DNA of 39,460 bases from Desulfobacteraceae bacterium. Lineage in GTDB: Bacteria; Desulfobacterota; Desulfobacteria; Desulfobacterales; Desulfobacteraceae. The position numbers were made by a program, and so were the translations under genes. The stretch is taken from the NCBI GenBank assembly GCA_016743945.1, contig JADGFI010000015.1:75485-114944 (forward strand), in the 5' to 3' direction. This document shows, piece by piece, positions 7,982 through 16,295 of this stretch. The first letter of the stretch is position 1, and the number at the start of each line of letters is the position of its first letter. Below the pieces are notes generated by a model. The model was not told the DNA's origin, searched no databases, and saw only the letters and a list, made by a program, of their open reading frames with translations.

Positions 7982-9544
7982 ATGTGGAAAAAAGAAGTGG
8001 ACGAGATCGAACGAAGAAAAAAACTGGCCTATGAGCTTGGCGGAGAAAAAGGGGTAACACGGCAGCACAGCCTGGGAAAAATGACCGTCCGGGAAAGAAT
8101 AGACCTGTTGCTAGACGAGGGCTCATTTTTGGAAACAGGGGTAATGGCGGGCGCTGCGACCTACGTTAACAATAACCAGGATCTTGAAACATTAACACCC
8201 TGCCCCATTGTCATTGGCAAAGGAAAAATCAATGGAAGACGGGTCATTATCCAGGGGGATGATTTTACCATCCGGGGTGCTTCGGTGGGAAGGCTGTTCA
8301 AGGCAAAACTTGCCTATAATGGCAAAATGGCCCATGAAATGAGATTACCCATTGTAAGACTTTTAGATGGTGCCGGTGGTACCATTCGTGAGGTGGCAGA
8401 TATCGGATACCTGGAACTTCCCATTGTCAACGATGTTGCCACAGCGATGCTGGCGGATCTGATGTCTGAAGTACCCATGGTTGCCGTGGCCCTGGGACCT
8501 GTTTCCGGCATTGGTGCCCTGCTTGCCGTTGAATCACATTTTTCCATAATGGTCAAAGAAGAAAGTCAGGTGTTTGTGGGCGGCCCCCCCCTTGTCCAGT
8601 GGGCCCAGGGTCAAAAAGTGTCAAAGGAAGAGCTGGGAGGATACAGAATCCACACCCGGATGAGCAATGTTATTGATAATGAAGCCGAGAGTGAAGAAGA
8701 CGCCATTGACCAAGCCAAAAAGTTTTTAGAGTATCTGCCGTCCAATGTATGGGAAATGCCCCAGCAAAAATATGCGGATCAGGATGATATAAATCGCAGG
8801 GAAGAAGAACTCTTGTCGATTGTTCCCAGAAACGGAAAAAAAACCTATGACATGAGAAGACTGATGGAATGTGTCTTTGATAAAAATTCTTTGTTTGAAA
8901 TGGGTAAATTTCAGGGACAATCACAGATCACAAGCCTTGCACGATTAAATGGGTATCCTGTGGGCGTGCTGGCAAATGATACCAGATTTAAAGCCGGGGC
9001 GTTTGCCTGGGATGTGGCTGAAAAATTCCAGCGGTTCATCGATATGTGTGACACCTTTCACCTGCCCATTGTAAACCTTATTGACCAGCCCGGCTTTTTT
9101 ATCGGGGTGGAATCTGAAGAATGCGGAACCATCAGAAAAGGCGTGAGGGCCAGCTTTGCCGTGACCCAGGCAACTGTACCCTGGGCTTCCATCTATGTAA
9201 GAAAATGTTTTGGTGTGGCAGGCGGTGCCCAGTCTGATCCGGGGAAGTTAAACTGGCGATATGCATGGCCGTCGGCATACTGGGGAAATATTCCCATAGA
9301 AGGCGGGGTATATGCGGCGCACCGGGCCGAAATTGAATCTGCCCAAGATCCCATGGCCCTCCATGACGAACTCCAGGAATATTACAGAGGGTTTGCCCAG
9401 CCATTTCGGGCGGCAGAACATTTTGGAATTGAGGATATCATTGACCCCAGAGAAACAAGACCCCTGCTGTGCGACTGGGTCGAGACGGTTTTTGACAATG
9501 AACGCTCAAATCTCGGGGTCAAACGAAGAGGGATGAGGTGTTAA
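7982..9544 (+). CDS. Carboxyltransferase subunit, propionyl-CoA carboxylase/methylmalonyl-CoA decarboxylase-like
   Basis: A 520-residue carboxyltransferase, a second member of the family beside the one at 6303. It shows LLDGAGGTIREV in the first half, the family-typical FVGGPPLVQWAQGQKVSKEE with GG-YRIH after it, and in the second half NLIDQPGFFIGVESE and YVRKCFGVAGGA, ending with DIIDPRETRPLL. It is clearly diverged from its neighbour and closer to the propionyl-CoA carboxylase beta and decarboxylase alpha type. ATG at 7982 follows a GGAAG string. No biotin carboxylase or carrier gene is adjacent, so either a partner elsewhere is shared or the two subunits act together. Direction of the reaction is not known. 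Confidence 0.9.
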   Translation: MWKKEVDEIERRKKLAYELGGEKGVTRQHSLGKMTVRERIDLLLDEGSFLETGVMAGAATYVNNNQDLETLTPCPIVIGKGKINGRRVIIQGDDFTIRGASVGRLFKAKLAYNGKMAHEMRLPIVRLLDGAGGTIREVADIGYLELPIVNDVATAMLADLMSEVPMVAVALGPVSGIGALLAVESHFSIMVKEESQVFVGGPPLVQWAQGQKVSKEELGGYRIHTRMSNVIDNEAESEEDAIDQAKKFLEYLPSNVWEMPQQKYADQDDINRREEELLSIVPRNGKKTYDMRRLMECVFDKNSLFEMGKFQGQSQITSLARLNGYPVGVLANDTRFKAGAFAWDVAEKFQRFIDMCDTFHLPIVNLIDQPGFFIGVESEECGTIRKGVRASFAVTQATVPWASIYVRKCFGVAGGAQSDPGKLNWRYAWPSAYWGNIPIEGGVYAAHRAEIESAQDPMALHDELQEYYRGFAQPFRAAEHFGIEDIIDPRETRPLLCDWVETVFDNERSNLGVKRRGMRC

Positions 9545-9579
9545 CTCATAAATAACCATCACTTTAAGGGAGGTAAAAA

Positions 9580-11124
9580 ATGAACGGACCATTTCCAAAT
9601 GTGATAGAAGCCCATGCAAAAAATCAACCCGACCAGATCGCCTATGTTTTTTTTGATCAACCGGTGACCTATTCTGAATTTAACCATGATATAGACCGTG
9701 TGGCAACGGCTCTTATAGACATGGGCATGAAGCCGGGTGACAAGATCGCCACCCTGCTGCCCCAGTCCCCGGCTTTTTCCACGATGTTCATGGCTGCCGG
9801 TAAAATCGGCCTGGTGGTGGTCCCCCTGGATCCACGATTCAAGGCCGGTGAAATGGCAGCCCTGTGCCAACGCACCTCCCCCAGGGCCTTGGTGACCCTG
9901 GCTTTTCCCGAACAGGTCAAGGCTGAGGTGGAGCAATTGGTGGATCTGTATTCCTTTGAGGCGGTTTTTTCTTACTTCGGGAACCTGGATTATCCAAACG
10001 CCAAACCCTACGAGACCCTGCTGAAAGGCCAGGCAAAACCCATCCCCAAAGAAGTTAAGCCCAAGGGAGATGACCCCTATATCATCATATTCACCAGCGG
10101 GACCACGGGCCGACCCAAGGGAGCTGTAATCAGTCACAAAAACAGCTGGGCCATGGCCAGATCAACGGCCGAGACCTGGAATGTGACCTCTGCTGATAAA
10201 GTTTTATGCAACATGCCCACAAGTCACGTGGCAGGCACCCACGATCTGCTTGCCACCCAATTTTATGCCGGCGCCACAGGGGTTCTGGTCCCAAAATTTG
10301 ACCCCCAGGAGACCCTGGACATGGCATCAAAACATGGAATTACCTTTCTGGGCGGAGTGCCCACCATGTTCCGGCTCATATTCAAAAATGCGGATTTTTC
10401 AACTGCAGACCTGTCCAGTGTAAAACTTGTGCTGACCTCTGGAGAGCCCTCTTCTCCAGAACTTGTCAGACAAATTTCCCAGGCCTTTTCCAATGCCAAG
10501 ATAGTAGCATCCTGGGGCATGAGCGAGACGGCCGGGTTTTTCACCTTTACCGACCTTGCCGACCCCCTTGAGGTTGTGGAACAGACCGAAGGCAAGCCTG
10601 GGAAGGGGTTTGGCATGAAGATCCTGGACCTTGAAGGAAACGAGCTGCCCCAGGGTCAGGTCGGTGAAATGTGGGTGCAAGGAGACAGCGTTATCAACGG
10701 ATACATGGACCCTGAAGATAATAAAAATGTTTTCAAAAATGGATGGATGGGCACAGGCGACCTTGGAAAACTGAATGAACGCGGATATTTGATTTTCATG
10801 GGCCGTATCAAGGAGATGTATATCAGCGGCGGGTATAACATATATCCCGTGGAAATAGAGTCGTATTTGAACACCTATCCAGGGGTAAACACATCCGCTG
10901 TGCTTGAAATCCCTGATCCTGTCTGGGGTGAATCAGGCGTGGCCTTTGTCATTCCAGAACCCGGCGTTGAACTTACGCCCAAAGAGTTGCAAGAATACTG
11001 CCAAAAAGGGCTGGCTGACTATAAGATTCCCCGGAAAATAATCATTACCCAGGATGTTCCGCGGTCGCTGATCGGAAAAATAGCAAAAAATGAACTGCAC
11101 AAAGTCATGGCCAAATACCTTTAA
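9580..11124 (+). CDS. Acyl-CoA synthetase (AMP-forming)
   Basis: A 514-residue adenylate-forming enzyme, the third ligase in the window. IIIFTSGTTGRPKGAVISH is the ATP-binding motif, SWGMSETAGF the adenylate motif, GYNIYPVEIESYL marks the C-terminal domain and SLIGKIAKNELHK carries the catalytic Lys. It begins at ATG 9580 behind AGGGAGGT, 35 bp after the carboxyltransferase, and is followed by a strong terminator, so it is the last gene of the plus-strand cluster. It is shorter than the two FadD-like ligases and may prefer a smaller acid; that is inference from length and branch only. Confidence 0.92.
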   Translation: MNGPFPNVIEAHAKNQPDQIAYVFFDQPVTYSEFNHDIDRVATALIDMGMKPGDKIATLLPQSPAFSTMFMAAGKIGLVVVPLDPRFKAGEMAALCQRTSPRALVTLAFPEQVKAEVEQLVDLYSFEAVFSYFGNLDYPNAKPYETLLKGQAKPIPKEVKPKGDDPYIIIFTSGTTGRPKGAVISHKNSWAMARSTAETWNVTSADKVLCNMPTSHVAGTHDLLATQFYAGATGVLVPKFDPQETLDMASKHGITFLGGVPTMFRLIFKNADFSTADLSSVKLVLTSGEPSSPELVRQISQAFSNAKIVASWGMSETAGFFTFTDLADPLEVVEQTEGKPGKGFGMKILDLEGNELPQGQVGEMWVQGDSVINGYMDPEDNKNVFKNGWMGTGDLGKLNERGYLIFMGRIKEMYISGGYNIYPVEIESYLNTYPGVNTSAVLEIPDPVWGESGVAFVIPEPGVELTPKELQEYCQKGLADYKIPRKIIITQDVPRSLIGKIAKNELHKVMAKYL

Positions 11125-11132
11125 AAATTTAT

Positions 11133-11170
11133 CCGGGGTTTATGATTACATAAACCCCGGATTTTCTTTT
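11133..11170 (+). terminator. Rho-independent terminator of the ligase/carboxyltransferase cluster
   Basis: CCGGGGTTTATG (11133-11144) and CATAAACCCCGG (11149-11160) form a perfect 12-bp stem with an ATTA loop, followed by ATTTTCTTTT. It lies 9 bp after the stop at 11124. Confidence 0.92.
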
Positions 11171-11181
11171 GCCCGCGCCAG

Positions 11182-11212
11182 CGAATCATGCTTTATTTTT
11201 CCTGTTTTGCCA
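11182..11212 (-). repeat. 31-bp copy of the RND pump gene 3' end
   Basis: The 31 bp here are identical to 25151-25181, which hold the last codons and stop of the RND pump gene plus 11 bp beyond. A further TCTTTTGCC just to the left is shared after a gap whose length differs between the two sites. The copy lies between the terminator above and the 3' end of the methyltransferase gene and codes for nothing complete here. Confidence 0.9.
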
Positions 11213-11231
11213 GTTGGTCCCGATCCCGGGT

Positions 11232-12032
11232 TTAGCTCACAATGGCGCCTGCACGAACCCCTTTCAGATAGTTCATGCAATAATCGTCATGGGATAAAAG
11301 CATGTCAGCCGTTCTGATGGTGGCCATGATTTTTTGATCCAAAGGATCAATGATGGCCGAATCCATGCCCGCATCCATCATCAATGAGACAAAGGTTCTG
11401 TTGATAATTTTTCTCTGGGGCAACCCGTAGGAGATGTTGGATAGACCGCCGGTGATATGAACTTCCGGAAACATAGCCTTGATGGCCCGGACGGCATCCA
11501 GCACCATGACGCCCTTATTGGAGTCGGTGCTGATGGGTTGAACCAGGGGATCCACATAGATAGATCCCGTCGGGATACCAATCTTGTTGAGTTCTTCCAC
11601 AAGTCCCCTGGCCCTGTTCAGGATGTCATCGGCTGAACCTGGCATGCCGGCATCGTCCATGCACAGGGCAATCACCTTACAGTCTTTTCCTTCAAGAAAT
11701 GGCATCATGGCGTCAAACCGTTCTCGTTCCAGGCTGATCGAATTGATCATGGGGGTCTTTTCCACCATTTTAAAGGCCATCTCCAGGACAGCCGGATCAG
11801 GACTGTCCAGGGTGAGGGGCACGGTGGCAATGGGCTGAATCGTATCCAGCAGCCAGCGCATATCATCGGTTTCATGGCCGATGCGCGCGCCGGCATTTAC
11901 GTCAATAAAGTTGGCCCCGGCTTCCTGCTGTTTTTTTACATCATCAATGATATAGGCGGCATCCCGCTCGGCCACGGCTGCCTGGACAAGTTTTCTGGAG
12001 GTGTTGATTCTTTCACCTATTACTTCAAACAT
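11232..12032 (-). CDS. mtgA: Methyltetrahydrofolate:corrinoid methyltransferase (MtgA-like)
   Basis: A 266-residue pterin-binding-domain protein of the AcsE/MtgA/MetH type. FEVIGERINTSRK at the start and FIDVNAGAR (residues 42-50) are the pterin-pocket motifs; VPLTLDSPDPAVLE, MINSISLERERF and VHITGGLSNISYGLP follow in family order, and length is normal. In the glycine betaine system it moves the methyl group from the methylated corrinoid protein to tetrahydrofolate, giving methyl-THF for oxidation or the acetyl-CoA pathway. It is the last gene after the corrinoid protein and the MttB homologue, with TAGGAGAAA before ATG 12032. A diverged copy of its last 80 codons is found at 19032-19275. The direction of transfer and the assignment to betaine rest on context. 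Confidence 0.9.
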   Translation of the reverse strand: MFEVIGERINTSRKLVQAAVAERDAAYIIDDVKKQQEAGANFIDVNAGARIGHETDDMRWLLDTIQPIATVPLTLDSPDPAVLEMAFKMVEKTPMINSISLERERFDAMMPFLEGKDCKVIALCMDDAGMPGSADDILNRARGLVEELNKIGIPTGSIYVDPLVQPISTDSNKGVMVLDAVRAIKAMFPEVHITGGLSNISYGLPQRKIINRTFVSLMMDAGMDSAIIDPLDQKIMATIRTADMLLSHDDYCMNYLKGVRAGAIVS

Positions 12033-12043
12033 GGTTTTTCTCC

Positions 12044-12079
12044 TAATTTACCCGGTTTAATTTACCAGATCTAATTTAC
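12044..12079 (-). repeat. Three GTAAATTA units spaced 14 bp, starting at the corrinoid gene stop
   Basis: On the plus strand TAATTTAC begins at 12044, 12058 and 12072. The copy at 12072 contains the final Val-Asn codons and the stop of the corrinoid gene; the copy at 12044 runs into the GGAG of the next gene. The 6-bp spacers differ (GATCTG, AACCGG). Confidence 0.8.
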
Positions 12080-12703
12080 AAGGGATTTGGCAAGTTTGGA
12101 GGCAGACCCGGCATCGGCGGCAAAACCGTCGGCACCGATTTCTTCGGCAAAGGCCTGGGTCACTGGAGCTCCACCCACAAGGATCTTTACCTGATCCCTA
12201 AGGCCGGATTCCACGATGGCATCCACGGTTTGTTTCATCATGGGCATGGTGGTGGTCAAAAGGGCTGACAAACAGACAATCTGGGCATTTTTTTCCTTGA
12301 TCATGGCCACAAAATTTTCCGGGGCAATGTCCACGCCGAGATTGTGAACTTCCATGCCGGCACTTTCCATCATCATGGCCACCAGGTTTTTGCCGATATC
12401 ATGGAGATCTCCCTTGACCGTACCGATAAGGACAGATACGCTCTTTTTTGCATCCCCGTCATCCAGCAGGGGTTTTAGTTTTTCCACACAAGCACCCATG
12501 GCCTTGGCTGCCATGAGGACTTCCGGGATGAACATGTCTCCGGCCTCCATTTTCTCCCCCACCACATCCATGCCTGCGATGAGTCCCTTGTTCAAGATAT
12601 CGCCTGCCGGAACATTTCCGGCAATGGCCTCATCCACAAAACGGGCCAATTTTTCTATATCACAGGCCACCAGTGCTTCTGTCATTGCGCTGAATTCTAC
12701 CAT
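12071..12703 (-). CDS. mtgC: Corrinoid (cobalamin-binding) protein, MtgC/MtbC-like
   Basis: A 210-residue methyl carrier. Residues 1-85 form the helical B12-binding-2 cap, with ILNKGLIAGMDVVGEKMEAG and FIPEVLMAAKAM; residues 90-210 form the Rossmann cobalamin domain with TVKGDLHDIGKNL at about 95-107, where His101 is the expected lower cobalt ligand, then SALLTTTM and VGGAPVT. It takes the methyl group from the MttB-type methyltransferase and hands it to the MtgA-like enzyme encoded next. AGGAG precedes ATG 12703, and a strong hairpin lies just upstream between it and the MttB gene. The fold and role are firm; the substrate system is inferred from its partners. Confidence 0.93.
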   Translation of the reverse strand: MVEFSAMTEALVACDIEKLARFVDEAIAGNVPAGDILNKGLIAGMDVVGEKMEAGDMFIPEVLMAAKAMGACVEKLKPLLDDGDAKKSVSVLIGTVKGDLHDIGKNLVAMMMESAGMEVHNLGVDIAPENFVAMIKEKNAQIVCLSALLTTTMPMMKQTVDAIVESGLRDQVKILVGGAPVTQAFAEEIGADGFAADAGSASKLAKSLVN

Positions 12704-12722
12704 TTTTTTCTCCTGTTGCCTT

Positions 12723-12744
12723 GGACACCCGAAGCCGGGTGTCC
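12723..12744 (-). other. Intercistronic hairpin before the corrinoid gene
   Basis: GGACACCCG (12723-12731) pairs with CGGGTGTCC (12736-12744) across a 4-base loop. No T run follows. It ends about 20 bp before ATG 12703 and may protect or process the mRNA so that the corrinoid protein is made in higher amount than the methyltransferase; that use is inferred. Confidence 0.7.
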
Positions 12745-12844
12745 ATTGGGTTGATTTAATTGATTTTATTCAGATTCGATTCCTATGGTTCGATCCATTT
12801 AGCTGATTTGGCAAATTTATTAGAAGGAGAGGAAAATCCCCCGC

Positions 12845-14320
12845 CTATTTAAAAATTTCCTGGGATCTTGCGATGATGGAATCCATGATCTTTACCAGTC
12901 CCTTGTCCAGGGATTCCGGGGTATGGTTTTCCAGGATCCATTTCACCTTTTCCGTGAGCTTGGTATCCAGGGTAACCTTGCCCTTGGACTCAAACTGGTC
13001 ATAGTTACTCCGGTCAAAGATGGTAGGTTGCCAGATGTTTTTCAGATTCTTCACCGTGTGCATCTCTCCCAGAAAGTTTCCTCCGGGACCCACCTCCTGG
13101 ATGAGATCCAGGGCCAGGGTATCGTCATCAATGGTCACCCCGTTGAAATAGGCGGCAAAAGAGCCGATGATCTCATCGGAAAGCACCACCAGTTCCAGAC
13201 AAGAAGTCATGCCCATCTCCATGTATCCAAGATCATGGATAAGGTTTGAACCCGTAAGCGTCGCGTTGAACAGGGACAGGGCAGCTTCCGATGCAGCCTG
13301 GGCATCCAGGATCTTGGCGTCGGTGAGGCCCCCGTAGTTCCAGTCGGGAAGCCCATAAAAGCTGGCTATCTCCTTGTTCAGAGCCTTGCACAGATAATAC
13401 TCGGGTCCGTTGTAGGGGGAGGTGCCTTTTTTAAAGTCCATGGGGCCGTATCCCACCCCCATGATGGAAGGAGCGCCGGGCCGTTTGAGTTGGGCCAGGA
13501 CCAGCCCGCCCATGAATTCGGCAATGGACTGGGCCATGCAACTGGCAACGGTGTTGGGAGAGGTGGCTCCCATCATAGGGGCCGAACTGAACACAAAGGG
13601 GATATGCTTTTCAGCGCAGAACAGTAGTTGGCGAAGGGGCTCGGTATCGATGACCAGAGGGGAAATGGGCTGGGTGTAGAGGATCATGAAGGGCTCTTTT
13701 TCCAGTTTTTCCTCACTGCCCTTGACGGCAACGGCCATCTCATAGATGTCTTCCAGGCCCTCCCGGCTCCAGGCGGAATAGATCAAAGGCTTACAGGTGT
13801 TTTTTACCATGGCGGCAAAATCCAGCCGGTCTGTGATTTCGGGATTCAGCCCCTTGGATCGGGGATCTGCCCCGCCGCTCAGGCCCATGGTCATGACATA
13901 ATCCACATTGGGCAGGTAATCGCAGAGCCGGGCCATGTTTTCGATGTCTTCGGTGTCAGTGGGACGGCGCTCTCCGGTATAGGGATCATAGGTGTGCTGG
14001 ATGGTGGGTCCGGGGCCGTAGTAGCAGTTGGTTCCCCGCAGGGCCATGGCATGCTCTCCGTTGCGATTGTAGAGATTTACCTCCTTGGGGATCTCTTTGA
14101 TGGCTTTTTCCACAAGGTTTCTGGGGATGTACACCCGGTCTTCACCTTCCACCCTGGCACCGGCATCCTTCAACATGGTCACGGCTTCAGGAAGTTTTAT
14201 GGAGAGACCTGTATTTTCAAGGATGGTCAAAGCAGCCTGGTGCAGGCGTTCCAATTGCTCTTGGGTCAATACTTTCATGGTTGGACGAAGATTAGGAGAG
14301 GATTCAGTTACAACACTCAT
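12845..14320 (-). CDS. mtgB: MttB-family methyltransferase without pyrrolysine; likely glycine betaine:corrinoid methyltransferase
   Basis: A 491-residue member of the trimethylamine methyltransferase (MttB) superfamily, full length and read through without an in-frame amber codon, so it is of the non-pyrrolysine group that includes MtgB. Family features include LHQAALTILENTG near the N-terminus, NCYYGPGPTIQHTYD, TQPISPLVIDTEPLRQLLF, the LPDWNYGGLTDAKILDAQA core and GPGGNFLGEMHTVKN near the C-terminus. It would take one methyl from a quaternary amine to the corrinoid protein encoded downstream, leaving dimethylglycine if the substrate is glycine betaine. That substrate is inferred from the choline dehydrogenase, betaine aldehyde dehydrogenase and ChoX/ProX genes nearby; carnitine, proline betaine or others are possible, since this family is varied. 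AAAGGAAC precedes ATG 14320. Confidence 0.88.
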   Translation of the reverse strand: MSVVTESSPNLRPTMKVLTQEQLERLHQAALTILENTGLSIKLPEAVTMLKDAGARVEGEDRVYIPRNLVEKAIKEIPKEVNLYNRNGEHAMALRGTNCYYGPGPTIQHTYDPYTGERRPTDTEDIENMARLCDYLPNVDYVMTMGLSGGADPRSKGLNPEITDRLDFAAMVKNTCKPLIYSAWSREGLEDIYEMAVAVKGSEEKLEKEPFMILYTQPISPLVIDTEPLRQLLFCAEKHIPFVFSSAPMMGATSPNTVASCMAQSIAEFMGGLVLAQLKRPGAPSIMGVGYGPMDFKKGTSPYNGPEYYLCKALNKEIASFYGLPDWNYGGLTDAKILDAQAASEAALSLFNATLTGSNLIHDLGYMEMGMTSCLELVVLSDEIIGSFAAYFNGVTIDDDTLALDLIQEVGPGGNFLGEMHTVKNLKNIWQPTIFDRSNYDQFESKGKVTLDTKLTEKVKWILENHTPESLDKGLVKIMDSIIARSQEIFK

Positions 14321-14382
14321 GATAAGTTCCTTTTATATATAATAATTTTAAATTTTTGCTTTTTTGGATACAGTTTTTATGT

Positions 14383-15687
14383 TTAGGCGACAACTGGCTT
14401 GACATCTACCGCTTTTTGTCTCGCTATTTTTTTAGATTTAATCCGATTGCAAAGAATAATACAGACGACAAATCCGGCAACAGCAAAACCAAGCGACATA
14501 CCATACATGCCTTTATAACCAATGCCACCGGGGAAATTATCAAGTAGTTGACCAATTATAATGGGTAAGAATGCTTCCGGCGAAAAAGCAATAAGTGAAA
14601 TCAAGCCAATCGCTGTACCTGTAAATTTAGACGGTACACTAATTTCGTCTACGACACCGAAGTAAACACCTCTATTTATGAAGATAAAAATGTTTATAAA
14701 TGCCATTGCACCAACACCCAGCCAGATATATTTAGGATCAAAAGGTAATGCAAGAAACAGAATACTACCCATAATTAAGCCGACATAGGAATATTTTAAT
14801 GTTTTTGCACAAGATTGCATTTTATCTGCGAAGAAACCACCAACCGGTGCCCCAAAAATACCAATGACATAATTACGAATATAACCCACAATCGCCGCAA
14901 TTGCGACTGATGACATAAAAACCTCGGTAAAAAATGGTGCCACATATCTTTGTGTAATGATGATTGCATAGTTAAAGAAAATTACAAAAGCAAGCAACCA
15001 TACCTCTGGTATTGTTACAACATACTTCAATTCATCAAATAGTTTTTTTTGTTTTTCCTTACCTTCAATAACATCATCTTGTTTTGGTACTTTAATAAAC
15101 ATTGCAACTATACCACCGGCGAATGATAACCCTGAGAACATAAGAATAACCATTCTTATGCCTCCAAGTCCGCCACCAATGCTATTGAATAGCCAAAGAA
15201 TCGGCATACTATACAACAATGGCAATAGACCTTTTACACCTTCAAATGTTCCAAAAAGTCTTCCTTGAATTTCACTTCCTCCCAAAGAGCTGCAAACTTT
15301 AATACTTGCGGACCAAAACATCATAGATGTTGTAATCCCCCAAACAATATAAATTCCGAGCAAAATGCCATAACTCGGGAATGTCGAAAAATATATGCCA
15401 GTGATCCCATTCACAAACAAAGCAATATATAACAGTCTTTTAGCCGAAAATTTATCGGCTAAAATTCCACCAAAAATATATGATACTGCTGCAACCACTC
15501 CAAATGCCGAAAATAATGTGCCAAATTGAGTATTCGTTAGATTTAACGCTTCTCTCATTGTGTCATAGTAATAAAAATGCATGTAGGATAGTTCATATAT
15601 TGTTACAGATGCAAAGGCTAACATAATAATATTAATAATTTGTCGACCTGCTAAATGTGTTTTTTTCGTCGCTGTTTCTTTTTTCAT
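14383..15687 (-). CDS. MFS transporter, AT-rich, probably acquired
   Basis: A 434-residue membrane protein with about 12 hydrophobic segments. After the second segment stands GGILADKFSAKR, the MFS signature loop, and the second half repeats it as GGFFADKMQSCAK; a polar loop rich in Lys and Asp (about residues 205-225) separates the halves. It lies 62 bp before the MttB gene on the same strand and probably brings in the methylated amine or exports a product. Its codons are strikingly AT-rich (many ATA, TTA, AAT) next to GC-richer neighbours, which points to transfer from a low-GC organism. AAGGGAAA precedes ATG 15687. The substrate cannot be told from sequence. Confidence 0.88.
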   Translation of the reverse strand: MKKETATKKTHLAGRQIINIIMLAFASVTIYELSYMHFYYYDTMREALNLTNTQFGTLFSAFGVVAAVSYIFGGILADKFSAKRLLYIALFVNGITGIYFSTFPSYGILLGIYIVWGITTSMMFWSASIKVCSSLGGSEIQGRLFGTFEGVKGLLPLLYSMPILWLFNSIGGGLGGIRMVILMFSGLSFAGGIVAMFIKVPKQDDVIEGKEKQKKLFDELKYVVTIPEVWLLAFVIFFNYAIIITQRYVAPFFTEVFMSSVAIAAIVGYIRNYVIGIFGAPVGGFFADKMQSCAKTLKYSYVGLIMGSILFLALPFDPKYIWLGVGAMAFINIFIFINRGVYFGVVDEISVPSKFTGTAIGLISLIAFSPEAFLPIIIGQLLDNFPGGIGYKGMYGMSLGFAVAGFVVCIILCNRIKSKKIARQKAVDVKPVVA

Positions 15688-15721
15688 CGTTGTTTTCCCT
15701 TATTTGACCCTTACCTGACAA

Positions 15722-15742
15722 TTTTTATATACGTTATAAAAA
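15722..15742. promoter_or_regulatory. Palindrome upstream of the MFS/methyltransferase operon
   Basis: TTTTTATA (15722-15729) and TATAAAAA (15735-15742) form a perfect inverted repeat with 5 bp between. On the minus strand it overlaps a possible -10 box (TATATA) with TTGTTT 16 bp upstream, 40-60 bp before ATG 15687. Likely promoter with operator; which regulator binds is unknown. Confidence 0.4.
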
Positions 15743-15785
15743 TTTAAAAACAACTTATAGACTCCGCACAAATTACATACCAAAT

Positions 15786-15914
15786 CTATAGTTGTATAAT
15801 ATCATTAAGTATCTCATTCGAATCAATTTTTTCATCAATTGCCTTTTGAATAGCATCAACACTCTTTTCATCCTCAAATTCAATTACCAAATCCCGAATT
15901 TTCTTAACATCCAT
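15786..15914 (-). pseudogene. N-terminal fragment of a second corrinoid protein
   Basis: A 42-codon minus-strand ORF, ATG 15914 to TAG 15786, with GAGGAAA upstream. Its product reads MDVKKIRDLVIEFEDEKSVD then AIQKAIDEKIDSNEILNDII before ending in QL. This matches the start of the helical cap of corrinoid proteins (compare IEKLARFVDEAIAGNVPAGD then ILNKG in the gene at 12071), but it stops where the family continues for about 170 more residues. It is AT-rich like the MFS gene that follows it, so the two may have arrived together. It may be a remnant; a functional tiny protein is less likely. Confidence 0.6.
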
Positions 15915-16115
15915 TTTCTTTTTCCTCAATGCGATCAATTGTTAAATGAAACGCCAGCAAGGCCTTGTAATCCGGAGTTTCAAATTTTCGTCATGGCTAC
16001 ATCATACGGCCATGTCCTCTTCCTATCAAACTGAGACTCAAGTCAAGCAACCATAATTCACCCATAATACTATGTCAATATTTATTTCATAATTAATTTT
16101 TAATGAGTTTATGAA

Positions 16116-16295
16116 ATGTTTTTGGCACAATATACGTTTTTTGTTTCACGGATTACACTTCAAAAATACACCAAAGGATTCCATAACTCAGAAAGGTGTT
16201 CACTAGGCAAGGCCCATAAATTGTCAGAGCGAATTTTAAATTTCATGCCTGCTGAAGCAATATGCGTAGCCAAAGTAATCAAGGAGGCAAAATAA
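16116..16295 (+). CDS. Hypothetical 59-residue ORF in AT-rich scar
   Basis: An open frame from ATG 16116 to TAA 16293-16295. The product starts MFLAQYTFFVSRITLQK and ends in a helical, charged stretch (ERILNFMPAEAICVAKVIKE). There is no clear ribosome site. I recognise no family; the C-terminal half looks protein-like, so this may be the tail of a lost gene. The rest of 15915-16115 holds only AT-rich sequence in which I see nothing. Confidence 0.22.
   Translation: MFLAQYTFFVSRITLQKYTKGFHNSERCSLGKAHKLSERILNFMPAEAICVAKVIKEAK

Noticed and set aside
12845..14320. Pyrrolysine-type amber codon in the MttB homologue
   Set aside because: The frame is read through 491 codons with no in-frame TAG, so it belongs to the non-pyrrolysine group.
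13628..14386. 252-residue plus-strand frame across the MttB gene
   Set aside because: Shadow of the MttB-family gene; no ribosome site or domain.
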